From contig CAVQOB010000003.1 in the NCBI GenBank assembly GCA_963714325.1, forward strand, positions 62,001-126,000: a stretch of DNA of 64,000 bases. The letters run 5' to 3'. Positions 18,716 through 27,894 of the stretch are shown piece after piece. A program made the translations under genes and the position numbers. Source of the stretch: CAVQOB01 sp963714325. Its GTDB lineage: Bacteria > Pseudomonadota > Alphaproteobacteria > Rhizobiales > Hyphomicrobiaceae. The notes under the pieces were generated by a model that made no database searches, was not told where the DNA came from, and saw nothing but the letters and a program-made list of their open reading frames with translations. The first letter of the stretch is position 1. Each line of letters starts with the position of its first letter.

Positions 18716-18731
18716 TTGCATTCGAATGCAA
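18716..18731. promoter_or_regulatory. Probable LacI-family operator upstream of the ABC importer operon
   Basis: TTGCATTCGAATGCAA is a perfect 16-bp palindrome with the central CG expected for LacI/GalR operators. It lies 59 bases upstream of the binding-protein start. The palindrome at 20837-20850 (TGCATCCGGATGCA) has the same TGCATNCGNATGCA core. The nearby lacI-type gene at 20912 is the obvious candidate regulator. Confidence 0.7.
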
Positions 18732-18778
18732 CAAGACTAGCAGAGCGCACGTTGGCCTTCAATCCGGTTTGTTGCAGT

Positions 18779-19781
18779 TCATCCTTGAGGTGTGGACGGC
18801 GGAGTATTGGCATGCGCCAAGATCTGCTTCCAGATGGCGACTTCATCGGTAACGATCCATTCCTGCGTGATACGGCCATCGACCATGAAGGCGTGGTTCA
18901 TCCCCATCACATAGACAGGTGCACCTGTGGGCGCTCCAAAGTGGCCAAAACCGCCGTGGGTGCCGGTCAGCGACCAGCGCATCGTCAGCCTCGACGGGTT
19001 GGCCAGGATCGCGATTGGCAAAGGCGCTTTCGACCTTGAAGACTGCATCCGGGAAGCCTGCAAGATAGCTGAGGCAAAACCGATCGATGGCGCTGTGGCC
19101 GTTGATCTCGCCTCCGCCTGGAGGCGCAATTGCCGCGCCATGAAAATAGAGGTCGCGGATAGTGGCGGTTTCTTTGACGCCCCATATCCGCTGCCAACCG
19201 TCCGCGTAACGCTGCACATCGGGATCATTGAGATTGAGCGGCGGCGTGTAGCGACCGGCCACGTCACGCTCGGGAGTAAAGAAGGCAACGTGGCCCGTTG
19301 TTGCTCGATCATGTGCGACCATCCGCTCGGCTAGTGCCCGAGGTGTCATGCCAAGGCAGAGCGCAAAAGCTCCTTGATCGCGGACGAGCCATTCTTCCTT
19401 CACTTGCTCGTTTTCGATCCAGCAATCGGCAATAATTCTGGATCGGACCAACCGTCCTGTCGCCGCGCCGTAACTCCCATCGCCTTGGTGTCGCATGACG
19501 GAAATGAGCCGATGCGACGACAGAAAATTACCATCTTTGCTATCGTCCCAAATGACGTCCTCACCGACCAGTTGACGATCAGGAAACTGATGCAACGTCT
19601 GTAGCGTCTGTGCGGTAACACCCTTGTTGTCGGTCGTGACGCCCGTCGCGGCACGGACCAGACAGTCGGCCGCGTAGTATTTGTCCAACTTGCCGCCGAT
19701 ACCGCGATCTTCCCAGATCTCGCGCGTGATGCCGTAGATGAAATCGGGCACTGATGCGTAGTGTGCGAGCTTCGGTTTCAT
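18779..19781 (-). pseudogene. SnoaL/NTF2-like two-domain protein, single frameshift
   Basis: The start MKPKLAHYASVPDFIYGITR at 19781 follows GGGAGA. The first SnoaL-like domain contains WEDRGIGGKLDKYYAADCLV and DCWIENEQVKEEWLVRDQGA; the second contains GVKETATIRDLYFHGAAIAP. Near 18983 one extra base shifts the frame. The true C-terminus (MRWSLTGTHGGFGHFGAPTG and GRITQEWIVTDEVAIWKQIL) is in the next frame and ends at 18779. Repaired, the protein is about 333 residues. Read as is, it ends in a nonsense tail near 18843. Family members have an NTF2-like cavity and act as cyclases, isomerases or hydratases on small molecules. It lies in one operon with the paralogue upstream. Function is unknown. 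Confidence 0.75.
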
Positions 19782-19803
19782 AGTCTCTCCCAGCTGTTTT
19801 GCA

Positions 19804-20785
19804 CTAGCCACGTCCGCCACCGATCTGGGCATAGATTGAGAGCTCATCGACGAGCATCCACTCCGACTTGATCCGACTGTCCAAAATTTCGAAATGAGAA
19901 ATGCCGAGTAGGGCTAACGGAAGGAATGTGGGCGATCCGTACCGGCCTGAACCGGAGTGCAGCCCCGAGTAGGTCCAGCGTACAGCGACGCGCGGCATGC
20001 GATCGGGCGCTCGGGTGGCGATAATGTGTTGCGCGGCGAATGTTCCATCGGGGATCGCTGCAATCATGCTGTCGATAAATTGCCGGATCGGCATAGACGC
20101 CGTAGTGCAATTCCGATCCTGGCGCTTCCATCCGTACCGATCGATCGTAGTGGCGCTCGACGGCGCCTGCTTCTTTCGCTCCCCAGATTGCCGTCATGGC
20201 CGACAGAGCCATTGCGGCAAGCGTCTTGTCACCCTCGACTGTTTGCCCGTTCGCGTCGGCCCAGCGCGCCAGGAGCGCTTCGACACCTGGTGCTGCAGCC
20301 GCAGGATTGGTGCGACCCAGTTCATATCCCAACAACCGCGGATCTCGGCCAACCTGCCGTGCGATACCCGCTTGATCGCGCACCAGCCATTCCTCGACGA
20401 TCCGGTTGTCGCGGCACTGACAATCGGCAATGGTCAGCATGGTCAGGCTGCGGCCACTGGGCGGGGCGAACCGGCCGGGGCCTAAGTGTGTTGCGACAGA
20501 GCGGACGCGGTGCGATGAGTAGAAACCTGGACGTTTCGCCCCGACGATGATGTCGTCGGCCAGCAGGTTGCGATCGGGAAATTCGGCGAGCGTTGAGCGC
20601 GTCCCCGCTGTGACCTCTTGGGCCGTATAGCTAACACTGAGTGGCGTGTAGACGGGGCACGTGGCAGCGTAGTAGTCGCTCTCGATCAATCCGAGGCCGC
20701 CACCCTCCCAGATGTCGTAGGTGATGCCGATGATATAGTCTTCCGGCGTGCGGAATTTTGGGGCAAAGCCCGTCATGATCTGCAC
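19804..20785 (-). pseudogene. SnoaL/NTF2-like two-domain protein (paralogue), single frameshift
   Basis: The likely start is GTG at 20785 or ATG at 20776 (MTGFAPKFRTPEDYIIGITY). Longer starts would overlap the palindromic operator. Domain 1 contains WEGGGLGLIESDYYAATCPV and DCQCRDNRIVEEWLVRDQAG; domain 2 contains WGAKEAGAVERHYDRSVRME. One extra base near 20092 breaks the frame, and the real ending (IRQFIDSMIAAIPDGTFAAQ to LVDELSIYAQIGG) is in the next frame, stopping at 19804. Repaired length is about 324-327 residues. It is divergent from the LacI-family gene and first in a two-gene operon. Both paralogues having the same kind of lesion is notable. Confidence 0.75.
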
Positions 20786-20836
20786 AGTGGTACCCGCTCC
20801 CTGACACTCACGCGTAAGGACCAAGATTGCATCGTT

Positions 20837-20850
20837 TGCATCCGGATGCA
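20837..20850. promoter_or_regulatory. Probable LacI-family operator in the divergent promoter region
   Basis: TGCATCCGGATGCA is a perfect 14-bp palindrome 62 bases upstream of the lacI-type start and 52-61 bases upstream of the SnoaL-like gene. It shares the TGCAT..CG..ATGCA core with the site at 18716-18731. Its position between divergent genes suggests both regulation of the SnoaL-like operon and autoregulation. Confidence 0.7.
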
Positions 20851-20911
20851 TAGTCGTGTTGATGTTGCCGTCACTTGAAGGCACTGGCGGCTCGTTTTAG
20901 TGAGATCGGGT

Positions 20912-22069
20912 ATGCGACGGCGGACTGCAGAAAACCTCGTCAAGGCGAGCGCGGGACACCCCACGCGCCCGACATCCTATGATGTGGCCCAGCTTGCTGG
21001 CGTGTCGCAATCGGCCGTGTCGCGTTGTTTTAGTCCTGGTGCCAGCATTGCGCCGTTGACGCGCAAGAAGGTTGAGCGGGCTGCGCAATCGCTGGGCTAT
21101 TCGCCGAATGCCCTGGCGCGTTCATTGATCACGCGCCGATCCGGCCTTGTCGGGCTGGTTGTTACGACGGCAACACTGCGCTACTCGCCGCAGATCATTC
21201 ATGATCTCAGCGATGCGCTGCAAAAAGCCGGCCTGATGCCACTCCTGACTGCGCTTGCTGCAGAACATGATCTAGCGATGGCATTGCCACAAATTCTGAA
21301 CTATCGGCCGGAGGGCATCATCTCATTGGCGACAGTCGGCCCGGCTGTGCTCCGCGAGGCAAAAGCGCACAATGTGCCCATCGTTCTCATCAATCGGACC
21401 GCACCAAAGGCTGCTGCTGCGTCGATCCGCTGTGATCAGTCAAGCGGTGTGCAGTTGCTGGTTGAGGGCTTGATTGGCGCTGGTCATCGGCGATTTGCCT
21501 TCATTGCCGGACCGAGTGGCGCGCCTGTCAGCGAAGAGCGGCGAGACGGATTTGAACGCGCATTGAAAATGGCGCGGATCACGCCACAGGCGACTGTTTT
21601 TGCCGACTATACTTATGAAGGTGGTCATGCTGCCGCCCGCACCATTCTGGCCCGGAAGCCGCGACCTGATGCGTTGGTTTGCGCGAATGATGCGATGGCA
21701 CTCGGTGCTTTGGATGCTGCTCGCGGTGACTTAGGGCTGATTGTTCCCGACCAACTCTCGGTCACTGGATTTGACGATATTCCGGAGGCTGGTCGACCAA
21801 CGCGTATGCTCACGACGGTCCGTCAACCGACACTGGAGATGGCGCATTTGGCCGTCGCGGAGGTTATCCGACTGAGCGGCGGGCTTGGAACCGAGCAGCC
21901 GTCACAGCATCTGATCGCGGGTGACGTCTTGCAGCGCAATTCGACACGCATTTGCAAAGGACTAGAACGCATGTGTTACGCTGACCGTTCTGACACCAAA
22001 GCCGCTCGCGTTGTATTTGAAAAACGCTCCGGCTGCACTTGTACACATCTGATGCGCGCGCCGTTCTGA
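20912..22069 (+). CDS. LacI/GalR-family transcriptional regulator
   Basis: The protein has 385 residues from the ATG at 20912 (a GTG at 20900 is possible). The LacI helix-turn-helix and hinge are at about residues 21-75 (TSYDVAQLAGVSQSAVSRCF, then the hinge segment YSPNALARSLITRRSG). The periplasmic-binding-protein-like ligand domain follows, with DALVCANDAMALGALDAARG and VTGFDDIPEAGRPTRMLTTV. The roughly 35-residue C-terminal tail after RNSTR is longer than usual. It is divergent from the SnoaL-like operon. Two matching palindromes, at 18716 and 20837, make it the likely regulator of the importer and SnoaL-like operons, responding to a sugar-like ligand. Confidence 0.92.
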   Translation: MRRRTAENLVKASAGHPTRPTSYDVAQLAGVSQSAVSRCFSPGASIAPLTRKKVERAAQSLGYSPNALARSLITRRSGLVGLVVTTATLRYSPQIIHDLSDALQKAGLMPLLTALAAEHDLAMALPQILNYRPEGIISLATVGPAVLREAKAHNVPIVLINRTAPKAAAASIRCDQSSGVQLLVEGLIGAGHRRFAFIAGPSGAPVSEERRDGFERALKMARITPQATVFADYTYEGGHAAARTILARKPRPDALVCANDAMALGALDAARGDLGLIVPDQLSVTGFDDIPEAGRPTRMLTTVRQPTLEMAHLAVAEVIRLSGGLGTEQPSQHLIAGDVLQRNSTRICKGLERMCYADRSDTKAARVVFEKRSGCTCTHLMRAPF

Positions 22070-22397
22070 TAGCATCGGCGCTGCAACGACCTGCAAGGCA
22101 AAACATTCCTTGTAATTTCAGCAACTCCTATTGAATTTTTATGGAAGTCGAAACGTCGCGTTGAAGATCAAGTGCGCCCGATCTCAGAGCGCAAGCGGCG
22201 GTCGCGCTCTTCGACCCGCGACACGTCGGCAAGACGACGCACGCTTTGATATTGGTGGCGACGGGCTCTTGCATCTCTCTCGACCTCCAGGAGCCACCTG
22301 TTCTCGACAAAATTGATGATCCATCCGATTCGTTGTCAAATCCGTCTCACCGGTGTTGGTGGTGGACAGAACAAGATGATGCACACTGCATCTATTA
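22070..22397. other. Intergenic region left of the island
   Basis: No gene, clear hairpin or promoter is recognised in these 328 bases. The stretch lies between the end of the LacI-type gene and the left direct repeat of the putative island. Base composition becomes AT-richer toward 22400. Confidence 0.4.
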
Positions 22398-22905
22398 TTA
22401 TATCGCAATTTCAATCACATAAGAGTTCGCACTTTTATCCTGTCGGGTGCGCCAATTGAACAAATCAACGTTGATTTTATTGGATTTATCGGATTTTTTC
22501 CCAACCTGCTGGATGGTTTGATCAAGGTTTGGGACTTGGGGCGCTGAACGATGCTGTTGCAGGCGCTGGATAGCCATCTTCGCCAAGCCCTTCTGCTCCG
22601 CCGCTTTCGTGTAGCGCGATACCTCGATGAGCGTGACACAACGCTCGGGTAATCCGGCGCGCGCAATTTTGTCGGCCATGAAATTCCCGAACCTATTCGC
22701 CGCGAAGGGATTCCCAAACGCGGTCGTCAGAATAACCGCGTGGTCGTTCGACCAAGCGGAGAGCGCCTCGGCGAGTGCGGGATGAACGGGAACCGCCAGC
22801 TTGGCGCCGGTCTTGCCTTGGATGACGCGGATGGCATCGTCAGTCACGTCGTGCCATGCCATGCGCACCACGTCGGAACGGCGGTTCACGGACGACGAGA
22901 ATCGC
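22398..22905 (-). pseudogene. Tyrosine recombinase (phage-type integrase) remnant lacking the catalytic His-x-x-Arg box
   Basis: The C-terminal catalytic domain of a tyrosine integrase is recognisable: RRSDVVRMAWHDV with the first catalytic Arg, VIQGKTGAKLAVPVHPALAE with the Lys hairpin, and SRYTKAAEQKGLAKMAIQRL with the tyrosine nucleophile. Between LPERCVT and EVSRYTKA the stretch that normally carries HGLRK and the second His is missing, about 30 residues. The N-terminal core-binding domain is also absent, since sequence upstream of the first Arg does not match. The frame ends in the left copy of the direct repeat. It is probably the dead integrase of the island to its right. Confidence 0.75.
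22405..22456 (+). repeat. Left copy of 52-bp direct repeat (putative attL, tRNA 3'-end-like)
   Basis: This copy matches 37228-37279 at 46 of 52 positions in the same orientation. It includes ATCCTGTCGGGTGCGCCA at 22437-22454, which looks like the T-arm, acceptor and CCA end of a tRNA (tRNA-Arg-like acceptor). A full tRNA is not present. Tyrosine integrases commonly use such tRNA 3' ends as attachment sites, and the integrase remnant ends exactly here. Confidence 0.6.
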
Positions 22906-23217
22906 CAATTGGAAGCAAGTTCGGGCAGCTGTGCATCTCGCGGCAAACTTCCTCCATCGGTCGTCGAGTAGCGCTGCCTGACGCGGAATTTAGGAGACCA
23001 GCATGGCATCTACCTCATATCGAGCATTCAATACGTCTGCGTCTCATAATGCTCGCAACGGGCTGTTGTTGGTCGGGCGCATCTCGACGGACGCGTCGAC
23101 GCGAAGAGATTTCGGCCACCTCTCTCCGAGCGGGAAGTGACCTACCGACCTTCTTTGGGTAGTCTACTGCTTTTCGGTTTCTCATGATCAGGCACCACAT
23201 TTTTGTCAGGCAGGAAT

Positions 23218-24678
23218 TTACCGAGTTCTCTGTTGATAATCGGCCGCCAGATCGTGTCGTCCTGTGCTTTCAAGTCGCTCAAGATATCGTTCTGGATGCA
23301 AATAGAGTACTGGCCCGCGCTGAAGCACAGATTGCATCGGATCGGGTGCCGCACCGGGGCTACCTGCATATTCGTGCCACCAGTCCGCCAACACTGCCTT
23401 TAACGGGACCGCCCGCCACGGCTCCGTCAACATGAGATCGCGCGTCAGATGTGGATCGACACGCAAGTCATAGAGTTCTTCCGGGTTCACTTTGTACGTC
23501 CCGGGATGCAGCGTTCTTATGTAGTAGAGGTCGCCCATCCGCACTGCCCGTTGGAACGAATGCACACCCTGGCTTAGAACCAGATGTGGGCGTCCCTCGA
23601 ATGCATTGCCATGTACCGCCGAAGCGAACGACCTCCCGTGCCAACCCGACGGCACCGGAAGCCCCAGCAATTCGCAGATCGTCGGGCCGAGGTCGAGATG
23701 ATAAAGAAGTCCATCAAATGAGCGTTCGGCTGGCGTGAGCTTGTCGGTCACACCGGGCCAGTAGATGATCAACGGCACCCGGTTCGTGGCTGGATGCGCC
23801 ATGGCATGCTCGGCGTAGATCCCGTTTTCGCCGAAAGCTTCGCCGTGGTCGGCGGTAAAAATGATAGCTGTCTTGTCGTCCAAGCCAAGGATTCTGAGTT
23901 TATCAAGGAGACGCCCGAGGTGATGGTCGAAATAGGCGACCGTGCCGTCGTAGCCGTTGATCAATGCTTCAAAATCTGCCCGATTGGCAATCGCGTTGGG
24001 CATCACGTCTGGTGCCGGTGATGGCTCTCCTGACGCGTTCCGCTGATCCGCCGCAGTGTTCGAACCATACACGCGCTGATGCTTCTCAATCGCCGCAGCA
24101 TCCGGCCAATCTGGCGGAGGTCCGCTAGCCGCTGCTTGCTCGACCCATGTCCTGTCGATGATATAATCGGTGTGCGGGTCCCAGTAGTTCAGGGCGAGGA
24201 ACCAGTTGTCCTCATGCCCACGCCGCTCTAGCCAACCGATGGCTGCATCAGTCACGTCTTTTGCGTCCTCGTCCAGACCGAGAGAGAGGCTCGGCCGGAG
24301 AAATTCCATGAAATTGCCGTGGTACCAGTAGGCTTGGTGACGTTCGGCAAAACACGACATGCCGACGGTGTGGTAGCCGCCGGCATTTGCAAGATGGTAG
24401 CCGAAAAACGGAGCGTCGGGGGCCTGACTTCGCGATTCTGTCAGTCTGACATCGCCGTCGCGGCCCTGATGACCGATTGCCCCCGTGACAATGCCGAAAC
24501 GCTGTGTCGTGAAGCCGGCGCGGGATGGGACGCAGGGCGTGTCGGAGCTGTGATATTTATCAAAGCGGATTCCGCGATCGGCAATCGCCTGCAAGTTCGG
24601 CGTCAGGTTGCGTCGGTAGCCGTACGGGCTCGCGTGATCCGGTCGCAGTGAATTGACGTCGATGTAGATGATTCGCAT
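23218..24678 (-). CDS. Type I sulfatase (formylglycine-dependent)
   Basis: This 486-residue sulfatase of the alkaline-phosphatase superfamily hydrolyses sulfate esters. The start MRIIYIDVNSLRPDH gives the N-terminal metal-binding strand. The sulfatase signature DTPCVPSRAG places the Cys at residue 49 for conversion to formylglycine, so a maturase is needed. The C-terminal metal motif is IIFTADHGEAFGENG. No signal peptide is seen, suggesting action in the cytoplasm. The C-terminal region after about residue 400 (HPGTYKVNPEELYDLRVDPH) is usual. It is read in the same direction as the SDR and dimethylformamidase-like genes, 107 bases from the SDR. The substrate is unknown; a sulfated sugar-like molecule would fit the kinase and BtpA genes nearby. 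Confidence 0.93.
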   Translation of the reverse strand: MRIIYIDVNSLRPDHASPYGYRRNLTPNLQAIADRGIRFDKYHSSDTPCVPSRAGFTTQRFGIVTGAIGHQGRDGDVRLTESRSQAPDAPFFGYHLANAGGYHTVGMSCFAERHQAYWYHGNFMEFLRPSLSLGLDEDAKDVTDAAIGWLERRGHEDNWFLALNYWDPHTDYIIDRTWVEQAAASGPPPDWPDAAAIEKHQRVYGSNTAADQRNASGEPSPAPDVMPNAIANRADFEALINGYDGTVAYFDHHLGRLLDKLRILGLDDKTAIIFTADHGEAFGENGIYAEHAMAHPATNRVPLIIYWPGVTDKLTPAERSFDGLLYHLDLGPTICELLGLPVPSGWHGRSFASAVHGNAFEGRPHLVLSQGVHSFQRAVRMGDLYYIRTLHPGTYKVNPEELYDLRVDPHLTRDLMLTEPWRAVPLKAVLADWWHEYAGSPGAAPDPMQSVLQRGPVLYLHPERYLERLESTGRHDLAADYQQRTR

Positions 24679-24785
24679 TCGTCACCTCGATCTAAAGAAT
24701 TTGGTGGAGTGGGTGGAGCCGCTTGACCGCTCCAGAAAGCGTTTTTTCGGGTGACGGCTCCTCTATTCCTACCCTCGTCGTCGCA

Positions 24786-25568
24786 TCACCAGCAGGTGTA
24801 CCCACCATCAACCAGCAATATTGTCCCCGTCACATAGCTTGCCGCATCGCTCGCAAGAAATAGCACCGCATGCGCAATCTCCGACGGTTCAGAAAATCGC
24901 CGCATGGGAGTCATTTCTTCCCAGACGTCCACCCACTCGCGCTTGCTCAATCCAAGCTTCGTCATCTCCGTCAGTGTGTAGCCAGGCGCAACGGCGTTCA
25001 CTCGAATTTTGTGCGGCGCCAGCTCGACGGCTAGCGATTTCACCATCTGGTGCACGGCTGCCTTGCTCGAATTGTAATGGGCTTGTGGTTGGGGCTTGTC
25101 GACGGTGAACCCTGAGTTTGAACCGATGGCGACGATACTTCCCCCGCCACTCCGGACCATAACGCGAGCGAATGCCTGCGCGGCAAAGAACTGTGCGTTG
25201 ACATTCACATCCATCACGTTGCGCCATTCGTCGGCGGAGATTTCAAGAACGTGAGTGTTTGGATTGATCCCAATGCAATTGATGAGAATGTCTGCACGGC
25301 CGAAATCGGCAACAACAATATCCGCCGCTGATTGGGCCGCATCTTGATCGCGCAGGTCGACCTCGAGAAATTGAACTTTGCGACCACCAACCGCGAGCCG
25401 ACGTGCGGCGGCTTCCCCGGCCTCGCGATTGATATCAATGAGCACGATATCGGCACCGGCGCCGACGAACAATTCAGCGACGGCCAGACCGATGCCTCGC
25501 GCTCCACCAGTAATGGCCACAACTTTGTTGGTCAGTCTGAATTTTGCCAACGCATCCACGAACTGCAT
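24786..25568 (-). CDS. Short-chain dehydrogenase/reductase (SDR)
   Basis: The classical SDR has 260 residues. The cofactor motif TGGARGIG is at about residues 20-27, with Asp after beta-2 (LIDINRE) suggesting NAD preference. NCIG replaces NNAG near 97-100, the catalytic Ser is in VAIGSNSG (about 150), and Tyr165/Lys169 are in HYNSSKAA. The ending SYVTGTILLVDGGYTCW is typical. It lies 40 bases after the dimethylformamidase-like large-subunit gene and before the sulfatase gene. It probably oxidises a hydroxyl of the pathway intermediate. It is intact. Confidence 0.93.
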   Translation of the reverse strand: MQFVDALAKFRLTNKVVAITGGARGIGLAVAELFVGAGADIVLIDINREAGEAAARRLAVGGRKVQFLEVDLRDQDAAQSAADIVVADFGRADILINCIGINPNTHVLEISADEWRNVMDVNVNAQFFAAQAFARVMVRSGGGSIVAIGSNSGFTVDKPQPQAHYNSSKAAVHQMVKSLAVELAPHKIRVNAVAPGYTLTEMTKLGLSKREWVDVWEEMTPMRRFSEPSEIAHAVLFLASDAASYVTGTILLVDGGYTCW

Positions 25569-25608
25569 CCTTCAGTTGATAGGCAATCGTCCCTGCGCTT
25601 TGGCGTGA

Positions 25609-27894
25609 TCAACTCTGATAGAGTTTCCCAGGTGCCATGAAGCGTCGTAGAACGTTCTCGGTGATCTTGGAGACGTTGTTGTCGAACCCGTTCACCGGCA
25701 GAGAACCGCACCAACTGATCGATCCGACCGAAAAGACCGCGCCGCCAGACGGCGTCTCGTAATAAGTAATGTCAGCGCGCACATTTTCGTTCTGATCGCC
25801 GCCAAGATTGGGCGGCACAACGCCAAACTCCTCGTTGACCAGCATCACCTGTTGCGTGTGATCCTCTGAGGTTGCCAATCGCAACGCATGCGGAGGTGTC
25901 CCCAATCGTACGTTCATGCAATCCAATTCGAGACCTGCAGCGCCTCCGCCGATCAGACCGAAATTGCCGATGATTTCGTCTCGAACGTCTTTGAAGATGA
26001 AGGCCGCGCGCGGGTTCTCCGCGTCGGGCATCCGCCTGTAGTAGGAACAGATGTCAAAACCCTGGGCGACAAAACCAAGACCGCAGATCTCGTTCGGCGC
26101 GTGACCCCGGCGGCGGTACAAGCCGCTGAGTTCCCCGGTTGACGAATGGTAGTACTCACCGGGTTCAGCTTCCCACGTGCGAATGCCATCCTCAGCGCGT
26201 CTGACTTCTATCAACCCCGGAAGTTGTGGATTAAATGCGATGTGCCAGTAAAAGCCGTTGCCACCGAGGTACATCAGCCGCCCGCCGGTGTCTTGCCATT
26301 GCTTCAGGGCGTTCCACATCGGACTGCTGTAGTATTCGGGATGTGTGCCGGTCATGATGACACGATAGTCAGAGAGTAGATGGCTGCCTTCCGAATGCAT
26401 GTCTTCGTCGGTAATCACGTCGTAGGCGATGCCTTTGGCTTCGAGCCAAGCGAACAAATGGGTGTCGGCATTGTATTGCCATAGAGCGGAGCCGTGCCCG
26501 CCCAACCAGCTGTGATATTGCGACGTGAAATTGAGGACCGGCCGCAGCCGAGATGAGTAAGCCACGCCCGAGCCATCGCGGTGTTTGTCGTACAGCGATC
26601 CGGCCAGTTCGGGATGATCACGCATGTAGATATCGGCGTGCCCCATTTCGATCAGCCGTCCGATGTTCTTTTCGGATTCACGTCCGACGATATGAACCTG
26701 TTGATTGGCGTACGCGATGTAGGACGCGGTCGGAGCAAGGAAGGCCACGCGATCACGTTGACCTTTGGTCCCCTGGGGGCGACGAACAGGCCGCACGAAG
26801 AATGGAATGTAGAAATCGCGGGTCGCCTGCGGCGAGTTTTCCCCTGACACGATCCGCAGCGCATACGCCCCGGATTTCATCGAGGGCTCGACACGTAACG
26901 ATAATGTTCGCGACCAACCCGCGTCATAGAGATCATCTTCGTGGAAATGAACGGCGCCGTATTCGCCAGGATGGCTCGTCCAACTGTGATGCTCGCCCGT
27001 CCAGTTCCAACCTTTCATGGCTCGTGTTGGGGCCTGAAAGAAGGTGCCGTGATTGGCATGCGGAGAAATATCGATGGCGGCGACGCCGGATATCTCTTGC
27101 GAAAAATCCCAGAGCGCCAAGCAGGACGCCAGGGCCGACTGGGCTTTGCTCTTGTGGCGAAGATCAGTGTGGACATCGATATCGTGCAATCCGCGCAACA
27201 GAGCAGGCGTATCCATCTTGCCGTTGAAATGAGCCACGCGCGTGCCGTCTGCGCCGCCCCGTGCAGCAAGCAGAACGAGCGGACTGTACGTCGAGCCACC
27301 CGCAGGCAAGAGGCCCTCGGTTTGTGCGCTGCTTGGAAGACCTGGGTAATGACAGAGTGAACGCTGTTGTAGTTTTGCGCGACCACTTCGCAGATCGTAG
27401 GAAAAGCCGACGCAGACCCACTGTCGCTCCAGCATCGGTGCGGAATCGAGGCTGATGCGCTGCAAGGTTTTGAGGCCTTGCACTTCCAACGCAAGGATGC
27501 CGCCGACATCCTGCACCAATCGCAGTGCCGGTGTGCTGTCGGAACCCTGTTTTCCCGTGAATTGGCAAGCGAACAGCGTTTGATTGCCGACGGTCACCAG
27601 CGTTGGCCAGATCAACACAAAAAAACTTATTTCCGCAGTGGAGGCCAGCTCGCTGACCTGTGCCTCCATGTAGGAACCGGCATCAGTGTGTTGGCGCCGC
27701 CCCTCGTAGCGACCTTCGATAGCGCATCCCACAGGGAGATGGATCAGGCCGGGACCATTCGGGTTGCAATCGCCGCACACGACCCGCACCAAAGACGCCG
27801 TGAATGGCTGGTCATCCTCAGCGGAAACATGAAATCCGATATCTTCACCCGGCGCTACGGAGTAGCGATCAGGGTACCCCAAAAGTTTCAGCAT
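25609..27894 (-). CDS. N,N-dimethylformamidase beta (large) subunit-like protein
   Basis: The 761-residue protein starts MLKLLGYPDRYSVAPGEDIG at 27894. A longer start overlapping the small-subunit gene was rejected. Its length is close to the known dimethylformamidase large subunit (about 760). An N-terminal carbohydrate-binding/LamG-like part (WPTLVTVGNQTLFACQF and ALWDFSQEISG) is followed by the N,N-DMFase beta-type C-terminal domain with VAFLAPTASYIAYANQQVH and SQYHSWLGGHGSALWQYNAD. TGTHPEYYSSPMWNAL puts His518 and Glu520 where, as I recall the DMFase structure, its His519 and iron ligand Glu521 lie. The known enzyme hydrolyses a formamide C-N bond at a mononuclear iron site with Tyr and Glu ligands. 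The small-subunit homologue overlaps it by 7 bases. The true substrate here is not known. Confidence 0.88.
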   Translation of the reverse strand: MLKLLGYPDRYSVAPGEDIGFHVSAEDDQPFTASLVRVVCGDCNPNGPGLIHLPVGCAIEGRYEGRRQHTDAGSYMEAQVSELASTAEISFFVLIWPTLVTVGNQTLFACQFTGKQGSDSTPALRLVQDVGGILALEVQGLKTLQRISLDSAPMLERQWVCVGFSYDLRSGRAKLQQRSLCHYPGLPSSAQTEGLLPAGGSTYSPLVLLAARGGADGTRVAHFNGKMDTPALLRGLHDIDVHTDLRHKSKAQSALASCLALWDFSQEISGVAAIDISPHANHGTFFQAPTRAMKGWNWTGEHHSWTSHPGEYGAVHFHEDDLYDAGWSRTLSLRVEPSMKSGAYALRIVSGENSPQATRDFYIPFFVRPVRRPQGTKGQRDRVAFLAPTASYIAYANQQVHIVGRESEKNIGRLIEMGHADIYMRDHPELAGSLYDKHRDGSGVAYSSRLRPVLNFTSQYHSWLGGHGSALWQYNADTHLFAWLEAKGIAYDVITDEDMHSEGSHLLSDYRVIMTGTHPEYYSSPMWNALKQWQDTGGRLMYLGGNGFYWHIAFNPQLPGLIEVRRAEDGIRTWEAEPGEYYHSSTGELSGLYRRRGHAPNEICGLGFVAQGFDICSYYRRMPDAENPRAAFIFKDVRDEIIGNFGLIGGGAAGLELDCMNVRLGTPPHALRLATSEDHTQQVMLVNEEFGVVPPNLGGDQNENVRADITYYETPSGGAVFSVGSISWCGSLPVNGFDNNVSKITENVLRRFMAPGKLYQS

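Noticed and set aside
22437..22454. A tRNA gene at the left repeat
   Set aside because: Only the T-arm/acceptor-like 3' end is present; no D-arm or anticodon arm can be folded upstream.
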